Origin: Trogon surrucura
Taxonomy: Eukaryota; Chordata; Aves; Trogoniformes; Trogonidae
NCBI GenBank assembly: GCA_020746105.1
Contig: CM036617.1
Location: 145,406,491-145,470,490 of the forward strand
DNA: 64,000 nt
Direction of reading: 5' to 3'
Shown: piece by piece, positions 25,001 to 36,360 of the stretch
Position numbering within the stretch: position 1 is the first letter of the stretch
How the letters are laid out: each line of letters begins with the position of its first letter
The notes under the pieces: generated by a model
Told to the model about the DNA's origin: nothing
Seen by the model: only the letters and a program-made list of their open reading frames with translations
Databases searched by the model: none
Made by a program: the position numbers and the translations under genes

Positions 25001-28000
25001 TATTTGTTTTCTCTTATATATAATCTTTGGTGCCCTAGGGTTTCTGATACATTCTATCTCCCTCATTTAATGTCTACGGCCATGGAAAGTTAACAACCTG
25101 CTTCTAATAGCTGTGTCAACTTCCTTTCGTCTGCTCCCTGGTATTCTTAGGAGGTGTCTTGTATTTGCTGTATGATGATAGGATGCTGTCCTTCAATAAG
25201 ATAGAGTCAGCATGTATGGATTTCATTCTCAGCAGTCTTTTTCAGCTTCTCTTTAATAAGCATTATCCTTCCTGTAGTTCCCCTCTTTTACTCATGAGCA
25301 CTCTATTTTTCCTAGGTAGACTACTACTGTGATGACTGTCATCCTTTTAACCACTTCCTCATATACACAGCGTATTGGGATGCTGTTCAGTGACCTAATC
25401 ACAGGTGTCTGGGGCCATCTGGGAAGCATCAGGACATTGATCTGGCTTCAGTATACAAATCTGGGAGGCCATAGATTCTTGGAAGCCTCATGTTTATCAT
25501 GGAAACATTATAGAATCGTAGAATAGTTTGAATTGGAGGGAACTTTAAAGATCATCTAGTTCCAACTCCCTTGGCATGGGCAGGGACACCTCAAAGTCCC
25601 ATCCAACCTGGCCTTGAACATTTCCAGGGAGGGGGTATCCACAACTTCACTGGGAAACCTGTTCTCTCACAGAGAAGAATTCCCTCCTTAGATCTAATCT
25701 AAATTTACTCTCTTTCAGTTTGAAATTCTTAGCTCTATCACTACACTCCTTGACAAAGAATTTGTCACCATATTCCCGTAAGCCTCCTTCAGGTACTGGA
25801 AGGCCACTATAAGGTCTCCCTAAAGACTTCTCTTCTATAAGCTGAACATCCCCAACTCTGTTAGGACATCTGATTTTTAGGACTTCTGACACAGATCTGT
25901 GCAGTTTTCTGATGCCTGATGGTATCTCAGATGGGAGAAGACACCTGTTTTCAGGTACTCGACATACGAGTATTTTAGTTTAGAGTGGGATATTCCAGGT
26001 CTTCCCATCTGATTTTTCAGACTGTTAGCATACATGTAGAAGCAGGTGTGACATTGTTGTTGTTTCCTTAACACTTTATTTAAGTGACAATCAAGATTGC
26101 ATGTTCTGCTTAATTTTTTCTTTTTTTTTTTTTTAGTAAAGGCTAATTAAACAATTAATGCTCTAATACAAACAAATAGGAATTGATTTCTAAATTTTTT
26201 TTTTGGTTTCTTATCCTCCACAGCTATTACTTGATAGCTTTTGTGGGAAAATTTTCCCAGTCCAGTCTAAAACAGCCACCTCAGTACAGGAGTGCAAAGA
26301 CATTTTAAAAATCTACACTCTCAGCTTCTGTTTTCCAGCGGACACAGTGGTTTTGAAGTCACACGAAATGTTAGTATCACCCCAAACTGTATTTTAGCCT
26401 TTGTCAGCTTCCTGTTCCTCATTTTAAGAGATACTTACAACCTTCAGCCCCTGCCAGCTTGCTACTATTAATTTTAAAGGTTCTTTAAAACCTTCTAGAT
26501 GTCATGTCCAGCAGCTTGACTCCCTTGCAGTTAAGATGAAATCTTTTCATCCAGAGTGTTTGCAGACCCTGCACCAGATGTATCCCAAATCCCCGAAGAA
26601 TCACAAATCTGGTTCCTTACCCCACTTTCTTAGACAGGTCGCAAAGTGCTGCCTTTTCATTTCTCCCTCCAGTCCTGCATAGCATACTGACACCATTTCT
26701 GAAATTGCCAGCTTAGGATTCCTGGACACCAACTTCCTTCCACAAGCTGCCATGTTGCCACTAAAACATCTTTCCAACCTTCCCTGTCTTGTTGGTAACG
26801 ACATGGACCAGTGTATCAGTTGACAGTTTGCACCTATCGGATAGGTTTGCTGAGGAGTGCAATCCACATGTTTCCAGGGTGCAACCGTTTCCTGATCAAA
26901 CCTCCTCAGGCAGAAAACCTGACAGCACAGAGTTCTTGAGTGCCACGTTTTTTCAAAGACAGCTTCAAAATCAGTCTAGTTTAATACTACACTAACCACG
27001 GCTGCTTCTTAGTATTTTAGTGATTCAGATACAAACACACAAGTGGGTGTGAAACTGAGGTTATCAGACAGACCAGACCAGATATTGACTGCAGTTAGGA
27101 GGAAGATTCAGGGTGGCTTCCTCATTTATCTGAAACAATTTACAGAACATGGATAATAGAAGCAAAAACCTCAATCAGGTTTTCTGGTCTCAGTTGTCCC
27201 ACAGACACTTATAAACTTAAAATACAGCAGAAAGGGTAGGTAAATACTCTGGCAGATACGTGAGGCAGGAGGAGATGGAAAAGCTCTCCTTTATCTTTTA
27301 ATCCAGTGTCTGATGAGTCCATTAAGCCACTGAACACACTATTTGTCGCCTCTGTCACAGAGCTACCCACAAACAGACAGGGCACCTACTAAAAATCAGT
27401 ATATATTCCAACCGGAAAATGACCATTGCAGATTCAGATGCTAGTTGTGAATATGTTACTGCACAACTTAGTTCAGGAATTCACAACTATTCCTTTTTAG
27501 AAATATGATAAAAAATGCAACACACTCACTCAAAAAGAGGGGAAAAACCTCTCCCTCACTGCTACCCAGGAAGGAAATTATTCATCCACAGGGTGCAAAG
27601 GCTCATTCAAGGGTATATCCAGCTGTATCACTCCTTGGGTGGGTAAGGGCTCTCAGTCTTAGGAGGCTTCTTTGGGCAATGTCCCAATCCAAGGGGAAAG
27701 TCCCCGAGTGCAGACCTGCTGCTCTGAGGAGAATGGACTGAAAAGTGACAGCAGTCTCAGTGAGTTTTAGTGTTCATTGTGGATCATTATTTCTTGGTTA
27801 TTCTACTCTATATGCAGCAGGTTCTCAAGGGGGAGTACTCTTCATCATTAACCCAGATTTCAATACCGTGGTTAATACAGCTTAATAAAAATTACAGTAG
27901 TTGTAACCACAATTATCATTAAAGAAAATCCAAATATATAAAAAACTTTCTCCAAACAGTTGATTTTCAGTATAGCAACAATTGCTTCAGAGTCCTTTGC

Positions 28001-31000
28001 CACTTTCTTCATTTTGTTGGTCTGACTCTGAAATGGTATTGATGTGTTCAGGATATGAATGCTTCTGTTCCAATCCACACTCTGTGACATCGTCATCAGT
28101 GGGTAGAAAACTGTAAGGTCATCATTCAGGCAAACCCTACTCCCATTTTCACCACAACATTGTCAAGGTGTTGGTTGTCACCACTGCCAGTAGGAGCACC
28201 AAGCTAGTCTGCTTCTCCATTGTCCCCTAAGAAAACAGAGAGTTGGCCTCAGTCTAGAAACCAAGCATAGAAATCAGGGATTATCCACCAAGTGCTGAGT
28301 TTTTCTGCTCCCATTCAGAGCTTCCTAGGCATATAACCCTCTGGGTTTTGACACGGTCATGGGCACAATCCCAGTAGAGCGTAGTTGAACCATTACAGGT
28401 TGGCCCATGTGTGGCTGCAGTGGGACCTGATCCCTTCTATCATCTGATACGAGGTCAATGCTTGTTAACAGTCCCATCGGAAAAAAAAAACCACTTGAAT
28501 TTTGTGGTTTCCATAGCTTCCACAGTGATTGTTAACAATAAAGACAGCCTGTGGTAATCGTGTGTCCCAGTTGTAGTGGGAGACATCAGTATGTCTTTTA
28601 ACCAGACCATTGGTTCATTTGACTGTACTGTTAGCCTGAGGATTATACAGTGTATGGAATATCCATGTGATACTTTCCTCTCGAGTTCCATCTTGCACTA
28701 CTGTGGCTGTAAAATGAGATCCATTATCACTTTGAATGCACGGATGAATGGGTAAAATACTAAACCACTTTCTCAGTGCTTGAATCATTTGATCTCCAGT
28801 GGCTATGCTAGCAGTTGTAGCCACAGTCAGTCTTGACACCACCTCTAACCCTACCAAAATATATCTCTTCCCATGGGATGGTTTTAAAGGGCACAAACAA
28901 TAACGTGTATTGTGTCCCTCCCGGGTGAAGGCAATTTGTGATTTGTCCTCCTCCCTTAAGGGAAGCATAGAAAACATGTCTTTGATATCTAAAGTGGCCA
29001 TCCATGAGTGGGCCTGTATTGCTGCTACTGTTGAGGTTATATTTGGCACAGCAGCTGATAGTGGCAGAGTACTGCTATTCAATTTTCTATAATCAATTGT
29101 TAAACACCATCACTCATCAGGTTCAGGAATTGGCCAGAATGGAGTATTATAGGAAGAATGAGTGCAGTTTGTTACCTGTCTCTTCTCTGGGTCATCAGTC
29201 ACTTCTGTAAAGCCTATTTTAGTTGTGGCTGGCACAGGGTGTTGTGCAACCCTGGTCACTGTGGATTGTGGTCGTGCAGTAGGGAGCTGCAGAGTGCTAG
29301 TGCGAGTGACCTCCACCCTGTGACTGTCAAAACTCTGTACATGGCTACTTGGCGAATACCAGAGCCTGCCTGTTACTACATCAAAACTCAGTACATTCCC
29401 CTTATAAGGGCTTCAAACCTTCACCTCCACGGCTGTGACCTGCTTTTTCCCAGGCAGCCAAAACTGAGTTCGAGCTCTGGGACAATTTTCTGTTGCACTT
29501 GCCTCCCTTATTATGTTTAGAGTTTTCCATTAGGGTCTAATTCCTAGCCTCTTGGCTTGTAGATTAAATAGAACACTAATATGGATCCCTGTTTCGGTTA
29601 AGAACTCTAAACTTATTAACTTCGGACCCACAGGGATATGTACGTAAGATTCCTTGTTAAGGGACAATTGGCAAAAAAATCACCACATGGTGTGTGCAGC
29701 CCAAACCCCACACCAGAATTTCTGGGGTTTTGACCTCTGTATTCCCCTCACAAGGGTGCAGAAGGGTTAACCACACTCTCCTGCAGAGCAGGAGCAGTTG
29801 CCTTCATTTCTCTGGGGCATTAGTTTTCTCCTCCAGCAAATATGGTCAGTGCAGCACTGCCCCAGGGTACCCCCAATGTTAATGCTTTTTCCCATAGGTT
29901 CTTCCCTCTTGTATTGTGGATTCAATCTGGTTTTCTCTGGAAGGTTCAGACTCTCAATGAGGGGCCAGTCCAGACTCGGTTTGTGACTGACTTACTAGCC
30001 TGGCTCCCCGGTTCCGGTCTGTGCTGCTGCTCAACTCAAGCCTATCCCATCTTGCACCCGGGATCAACTGCATCGTGTGATGTTTCTGCCCAAGTCTTCA
30101 TGTGGGGAGGTGGATTCTGAGAGTTTTGTTGGTGTTACACTTTATGGCCCTCTGAATCCTTTCTCTGAGAGCCTGGATGTGTATCTTTAAAGTATCCAGT
30201 AGCCCTTTAATGAGGGGACTAAGGCAGCTGAGATCCACCAGTGTGGCCATCGGCACCCGATGCTGCCCCACTTCACACATCACCTGGGTGCAGGCAGCCT
30301 TCTACACCCCTTCTGCCAACTCCAGCAACCCTTTTACCTGGATAGTGACAGGCTCCTCTCACTCTTTGGGATCCACACCTCCAGACCAATAAGCCCCTCA
30401 GGACATGATCTGACTGGTCACCCGCCAACCTGTTGCTTAGAAACACTCCGGGTCCCCAAAATCCCTTTACCTCATCATCACTTAGCAGTATCTGATCTTC
30501 CCCAGTTAGAGACTCTCCACAGATACTCAGTTTCACTTTCACCAGGCTTGCAGGAAAACCTGACCTGGAGATCACTGAGCTTGAATCTCGAACAGGGGGT
30601 GGTATGGACAGTGGTTCAGGGGTTCCCGCCTTGTGGTCCTCTATGGAACTCAGTTTTAATAATAGGGCACATTTCCTTTTCCTTCAATTTCTGCATTTCT
30701 TCATAACTATATTCATTGGTGTCTCCTCCCATGTCCTCATCCCAATCCTCAGGGTCTCCACCTGTGATTAACTTTCAGATCTGGGAAACACTGGAAGCCT
30801 TTTTTTGCCTATGCTAACATGATGTCCACCAACAGACTCTCTCTTTTCAGTTCCATCTCCAAACAATCAACTTTTGATTCTATAGCATTTCAGAATGTTC
30901 TTGCACCTGAATTACACAGGCATCCAGGATGGCACACATAGCTTCTTTATCTCTGCCACCCCAAAAACTTGTGTGGCTCTGTTCCAGCCTTTCTATGACT

Positions 31001-34000
31001 GCAACTGAGTGAGACCACTTCTCCCTTGTCCAGGGGAGAAGGTGCACAGTTCAGCCTCCATAATTATTCCTCTATCACCATCCTGCCGACTATACCAATA
31101 ATGTAGTGGAGACACCCACAAAACTGACAGAGCAGACTGAAATTGGTTCTCTGGCAGTTCATACCCGAGTTGAGTCATCAGATCTTATGGCCATCCTTGG
31201 CAAGTCTCTGGGACAGGCCTCTTCCCAGGTCTTTGGGAAGGCCTGTTCTCAGGGTGAAGGCAACTGCCAAACCCTCTTGGACCTCCTTGTGCTCTGTAGC
31301 ACCCAGCCAGTACCCAATGAGTTGGCAGACTAATGAATATCACAACAATTTCCTGAAAGTCCACAAACCACTATCAAACCAGAAAGAGAACACAGGCCAA
31401 CTCCTCTGAAAAATTTGTTTTGCTGAGGAGTATAACACCTCAGGATCTTTATTTGGTAGGTTGACTGGGTTTTGCTTTCGTACTACTTGAGAGAATAGAC
31501 AAGGATTGTGATGAGTACTTAGTTCTACTATAAAGTGCAAAAGAATTTAGCAAAATATTCTAGGTGATGGCAGAAGAGTTCAGGATAAATGTCTGTGATG
31601 GAAAAAAAATGCATTCAGGCTGTGTCTATTGCAAGAAGAGCAAATATCTGATGGGACAGCACTGAAGGGCTGTGCCTAACATGAAAGACTTGTCTGAGTG
31701 AGAGCCTGAAAAGGGCATCTTTGAATAAAGACGAAGAGTTCATCTTCAGATGTTTTCCTAATCTTTATTTTTCGTTGTCTATCTGTAGGTAAAAGACGTT
31801 GCTCCAGAAGACATGTCACTGTATTTATTGCTGTGATAATCCTCCTACTGGCCTTAGCTGTGTGTCTGATATTCCTGTGTAAGTCCTGCCAGCAATGTAA
31901 TAACTGCAACGAATTTGTGAGTCTCACCCACTGACTGACATCTAAGACATTCAAATTAAAACCAGCAGCAACAGAAGACTAGTGTGAAGAAAGAAGACAG
32001 TAGTTTTGAACCAACTGTGGTTAAAATGTACAAACAATAAATAATTTATTACACAAATATTTTCAAGAAACAAGTCAAGATTAGATAATGCCTGTTAGTA
32101 TTGTGATTGCGATGCAAGAGAATATTTCAAGGCAATGATCTTATATCTCGTCACCAAAAATCTTGACATTAGTATGAATAAACCTCATTTGAAAGGGGTA
32201 GCTAAGCCAGAATTTGCTTACATCTTTACTATTACAATTCACAATTCAGCAATTAATAAAAAGAGTAGTTTGATAACTGCTTTGCACCAGGAGATGCCAG
32301 TGCATTATGGTCCCAGTTTTATTTGAATCAAGATGCGAATAGGTGAGGAGGAGGCATTCTGTGCGGGGTGATGGTGGGGGTCAAAGAGGTCCAGAAGAGC
32401 TCTGACAGGGTACGGCAAAATGGTCAGCCATTCAAAGCACAAATTGTATTCTTATTTCCAGATCACCCAACTGCAAGCAACACTTCTGACTCAAAATCAT
32501 CCTCCAGCACTTCTGAAGAGGCAGGAGGTAGGTAATTCTCTTGGTATTCAAAGATACTTTCCAGAAGCCTTTTAGATTGTTTTTTTAAAGGGATGGGGGA
32601 AAGTGTTGTTTGATTTTGTTCAGAAGAAAAAGCAATGAAAAAAAGTCTCTCATCTTGGGACTAAACCACATTACCCTGTACACTCACAGGATGAGTTTTC
32701 AAGCCCAGAGTTGTTTCACTTTTTCATCTTCTTTAAAAGTAGCGCTTGGGCAGCACTGCATTACTGTTTTGAAGGAAAGAACAGATTACTCCCTCATGCT
32801 CATCCAGAGGAGCCCGTGGCAAGGTGAATGAACGTGAGGATAAGAATCCCTTTGGCATCACAGCATTGCAGTGAGCAGGACGGACAAAAATCATCCTGCT
32901 TTTCAAATACCCCTCCATTCTTAGCATAAGACTGAAGTACAATTCCTTTTTGCTGTTCAGGAGGTGCTACATAACCAGTAAAACTACATTGCACAGTGAC
33001 TGTCTTCTCAAACCATATCACCCTTTCCAGGCCCCATTCTCTGTTCCTCTCGGTACCCTGCCTGGCAGTAAAGAGAAATGTTCTTTCTTTCAGTAATATC
33101 TCTATTGCCATATTTTGCAGCAGCCAAATAAGGCATTTGAAAAGAGAAAGCTGCTTTTTGTCCTAATCATTACACTTTATCTCCTGAGCAAAGATTTAAA
33201 AGGTTGGTTTATTTTATGTGTGATTCTACTTCTCTCACCCATGCCTAGTGACTCTCAGGCCAGTATTAGCTACAGAGACTGGAAGGGATCCCTGGTCGCC
33301 TGGAGAAAATGATAAGCCAGACAATACAGGTACTTTTCTAGTTGTAACTTACTCTCTCTTACTATTCATTTGCAATGGGACCCTTTTGTGAGTGTGAACA
33401 CGGACTTTTCCAACCCTGTTCTTCCTTCCTGCAGGCTGTTTCCAAGGCTGGGAAAAAAATGGGGGGAATTGTTACTTCTTTTCTCAAAAAATGGAAAAAA
33501 AAGACTGGAATGCCTCCCGTAAAGAATGTACTGACATGAATTCAGACCTGGTGATCATTGATAGCAAGGAAGAACTGGTGAGATCTCATTTCATGGGGCT
33601 GCCTCTAGGCTTGCTTGACCTCTATGCCAAAGGGCTGACGGGTTACACCTGTGTCTTCTCCTGTGAGATGTCTTTGGGGGTCTATAAACTACTGCTAGCT
33701 CTGTACACCAAGCACCTCTGTATGGTAGCAAACACCCTAAAAGTGAGATGCCTCTTGGTGGTTCAAGTCCTGCATCTGGAAGCTTCTCTCTCCAGGTGTG
33801 CTCCCATGGGAAGGAACAAACTCTCTGCCTCGCTGGGTTGTGCTTTAAAGAGACTTAGCACACAAACACAGACCAAGCAAGTCAAACAGACACGTGGTTG
33901 TGAGAGCCATTGCTTTCACGAAACCTGAAGAGGCTTCCCCATCGCAATCTGAATAGAAAAGTATGTCCAGGTGTCAAGTAAGACGTGGCTAACTACAATG

Positions 34001-34990
34001 TATAGCTTTAAAGGTGTCAGAGGTGTCTTATTCTACTTAGTGTATTCCTAAGAAGCCCCAGGAAGAGAGATGAGCTTAAAGGAAAACACAAAAATTCAGT
34101 CTCTGAAACTGTGGAAAGACATGGTGTGATGGGATGCACACTTTCTTTCTGTGTTGGCTATTTAGCAGTAAGATTTCTATGTATGTCAGATGAAGAAAAT
34201 GAATTTCTAATGGATTATCGGTCTTTGCGTCTTTTCTAGCAATACCTTTATTCACGATCAAGAGCTCATTACTACTTACTTGGCCTCACATACTCTACAA
34301 GCGAGAGGAGGTGGAAGTGGATTAACAACGTGGAACACAGCACAGACATGTAAGCATATTCCAGCAAGTCACTGGGCTACAATGTCTGGAAACAGTAAAA
34401 AATCCCATCCCAGAGGCAACAATGGGGAGTACAAGCAAGACCAGGGACTGCAATTTGTAGCAACCTGATTCCTTGAGACTCACATGTTCCAGCCCATCCC
34501 TGAGACAAGTGTGACATCAGCACTATTGAGTGGAGGCTGCCAGAGCAGGGGAAGGTCTCTGGAGAGGAAAGTGTAGCCCACATGTTGCTGTTGAGGTCTG
34601 GGGAAGAAACTGAAGGAACGGGAGGGAGAGTCCAGGAAGGCAGCTTCTGATCCCACTCACAATAAGACAGCTCAGCAGTGAGTCCATGTGCCACTGTCTT
34701 TCATGGGAGGGATACTGACCGCATTGCATCCAGCTGTGGTCAGGAATGAAACTAAATCTGACTTTCTCTCCCTGTTCAGGTTTCGTATAGGCAGACGCTT
34801 CCCTGACTATTCCTGCTCTGTCATTGGATATGGCAAAGTAGAAACTGCACCTTGCAGTGGATCCTCAACAACAAAAACTATGTGCAAAAGAGCTGCAAAT
34901 ATTTCAGAAAGGGCAGAAGGAGACTCAAAAACAAGAGATCCAGGCAGGAATGTCAACTCCAGCTTCCTCAAGGAATGGCAGAGGGATTAG
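22077..34990 (+). CDS. ITIM-bearing CLEC5A-like C-type lectin receptor
   Basis: Predicted type II membrane receptor, eight exons, 852 coding bases (283 residues), all phases consistent: 22077-22158, 24000-24068, 31789-31878, 32462-32527, 33249-33329, 33435-33577, 34240-34349, 34780-34990. Exon 1 begins MSENVIYADLNLT, an ITIM (VxYxxL) expected to recruit SHP phosphatases; exon 2 has a second tyrosine in CMYAEVKV. Exon 3 gives a basic stop-transfer segment (KRRCSRRH) and a hydrophobic membrane span with no charged residue. Exons 4-5 encode a Ser/Thr/Pro-rich stalk; exon 5 is the least certain. Exons 6-8 form a group V lectin-like domain: CFQGWEKNGGNCYFF, YYLLGLTYS, RWKWINN, then six conserved cysteines. 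The Ca2+-site EPN/QPD and WND motifs are missing, so sugar binding is unlikely. RWKWINN and SCSVIGYGK resemble mammalian CLEC5A, but CLEC5A signals through DAP12 and lacks an ITIM. About 35 residues extend beyond the last cysteine. A CLEC4A- or KLR-type relative remains possible. Confidence 0.8.
24381..24460 (-). repeat. Short CR1 tail fragment
   Basis: About 80 bases from 'cagaatcatagattcatgga' through aggtcatctagtccaacc match a CR1 3' terminus in minus orientation. It lies in intron 2 of the CLEC5A-like gene. Confidence 0.7.
25509..25872 (-). mobile_element. CR1 LINE 3' fragment (diverged)
   Basis: Starts at tatagaatcgtagaatagtt and continues through 'aagatcatctagttccaac' to a relic of the CR1 reading frame (RPYSGLPVPEGGLREYG and FRLDLRREFF at 25892-25647, minus). 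More diverged than the other copies. It lies in the large intron of the CLEC5A-like gene. Confidence 0.8.
26100..27860. other. Intron sequence, nothing recognised
   Basis: Part of the 7.7-kb second intron (24069-31788) of the CLEC5A-like gene. T-rich stretches near 26115-26135 and 26195-26205; no exon or repeat family could be named. Confidence 0.35.
27872..31550 (-). mobile_element. Degraded endogenous retrovirus, antisense in lectin intron
   Basis: Retroviral relics lie in the order expected for a minus-oriented provirus. Around 31.2-29.6 kb are gag-like frames without clear motifs. At 29082-28615 a frame holds a reverse-transcriptase stretch (MATLDIKDMFSMLPL) that passes directly into an integrase-like stretch (PCIQSDNGSHFTA, then YNPQANSTVK), so the rest of RT, the RNase H and the start of integrase appear deleted. 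At 28096-27872 a short frame ends in a hydrophobic segment, which could be an envelope transmembrane remnant. An AATAAA on the minus strand near 31460 may mark a 5' LTR; no matching second LTR was found. Many stops and deletions make it inactive. It sits wholly within intron 2 of the CLEC5A-like gene. Confidence 0.75.
32036..32041 (+). promoter_or_regulatory. AATAAA downstream of the membrane-span exon
   Basis: An exact AATAAA lies 160 bases after the third exon of the CLEC5A-like gene. If the exon-3 donor at 31879 is not used, the frame continues for 18 Cys-rich codons to a TGA at 31932-31934, and this signal could then polyadenylate a transcript lacking the lectin domain. Only the sequence supports this. 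Confidence 0.25.
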
Positions 34991-36135
34991 TCCCATTTAT
35001 CTTTAGGTATCTAAATATCCAGTCAAAGGGACACTTACAGGCTCCCTCTAGATGCCTAGCACATTCTTTCCCAAGACGAGTACCTGACACTGCATGGATC
35101 CGCCTCTATAGAAGCCTGAATTTTCATGCATTTGCAATCTGGGTGACTTGCTCATACCAGATCCCTGACTTTCAGGCAGCAACTGTTGGGGATATAATTT
35201 CAATCTCAGTGATAGGTGTCATCACAAATAGATCCCATCTCCCACAGGCACACACATATATGCCCACACATTCACAGCCCTGCTTGTTCACAAGGAGGCA
35301 TTGCAAAGTCACCAAACACTGGTCTACCCTGCAGCCACAAGGGAAGGTTAACACATTCTTATTTTCTGGATCCTGTAGAAAAGCGTAACCACATTCATTG
35401 CCACGTGTCCTATATATGATTGACATGACAAAGTCAAACGTGTGTGTGTTTATAAACCTTGCTAAGACGCCACACTGGATACCAGGCCCTGTGAGGATAA
35501 AATGGAATTCATCAAAAGGGAAATGATCCTACACCACAGCTCTGTGCATAAAATCACCTCTAGTCCTGACTAAGTCAGGGAAAGTAAATTAGATTTAGAC
35601 ACAGCCCTGCTGGGGGAGTGCACACAATGAAGAGCAAAGGAGACCACCAAAGCCTGCAAAAAAGAGTCACAATAATAGCTCATCTGCACAGAAAATAGTC
35701 AAATCAAACCCACAGTTACCTGTGAAGAAATTGTGAAGCAAGAGAGTCATCTAAAGAGAATGACAACAGAGCAGACTGTCCTGTTTTTCTTGGATAACAA
35801 TCAAAGGAGAAAATCCTGCAGGAAGGTTTTTCCTGCACAGAAAGGCTAAAGTCTACACCAGAAGCAGGTGGCACCATCAGAGCAGAGATATGATCAGCAA
35901 ACCGTCAGTATTACCAACGTTCTCCAGCAGCTATTGGAACCCTTGGCCTTTTGTGACTCTGAGGATTATCATTTTTACCTTGTTCTTTGTGGCAGAATCG
36001 GTCCTACCTAAAACAGCACTATTCATGGCTCTCTCCTTCATCTGGAGGACGGAGAAAGTTCTGGGAATTCCTTGATGATGTGAGAGCGATGTCATGCTTT
36101 CTCACTGGAAAAAAATAAGAGAACACTTTTGCTTA

Positions 36136-36141
36136 AATAAA
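36136..36141 (+). terminator. Candidate polyadenylation signal of the CLEC5A-like gene
   Basis: First good AATAAA in plus orientation after the TAG stop (34988-34990), giving a 3' UTR of about 1.15 kb. Assigned by position only. Confidence 0.3.
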
Positions 36142-36360
36142 GAGTTTATATTCAGGACGTTGTGGCCAAGGGTAATGAAAATGGAATTGTACAGGAAAAA
36201 CTCTCTCATTCTGACTTGAAAGCATATCTTGATGTCCCTTGATGTCCCCCCAAGCAATACTCCTCACTGCTCTCACTAATCGAGACACTTTTGAAACATA
36301 CTTGTAGTTCTTTCACTGACTTTTAATCACCAAAGAACAAAATATGAATGTATAGGTGTA

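Noticed and set aside
31879..31916. Exon 3 of the CLEC5A-like gene extended to the GTGAGT at 31917
   Set aside because: That donor is phase 0 and would put exon 4 out of frame, whereas the GTAAGT at 31879 leaves the required phase 1.
33491..33928. 145-codon frame read past the first lectin-domain exon
   Set aside because: Only up to 33577 is lectin-like; the rest is intron read-through after the GTGAGA donor.
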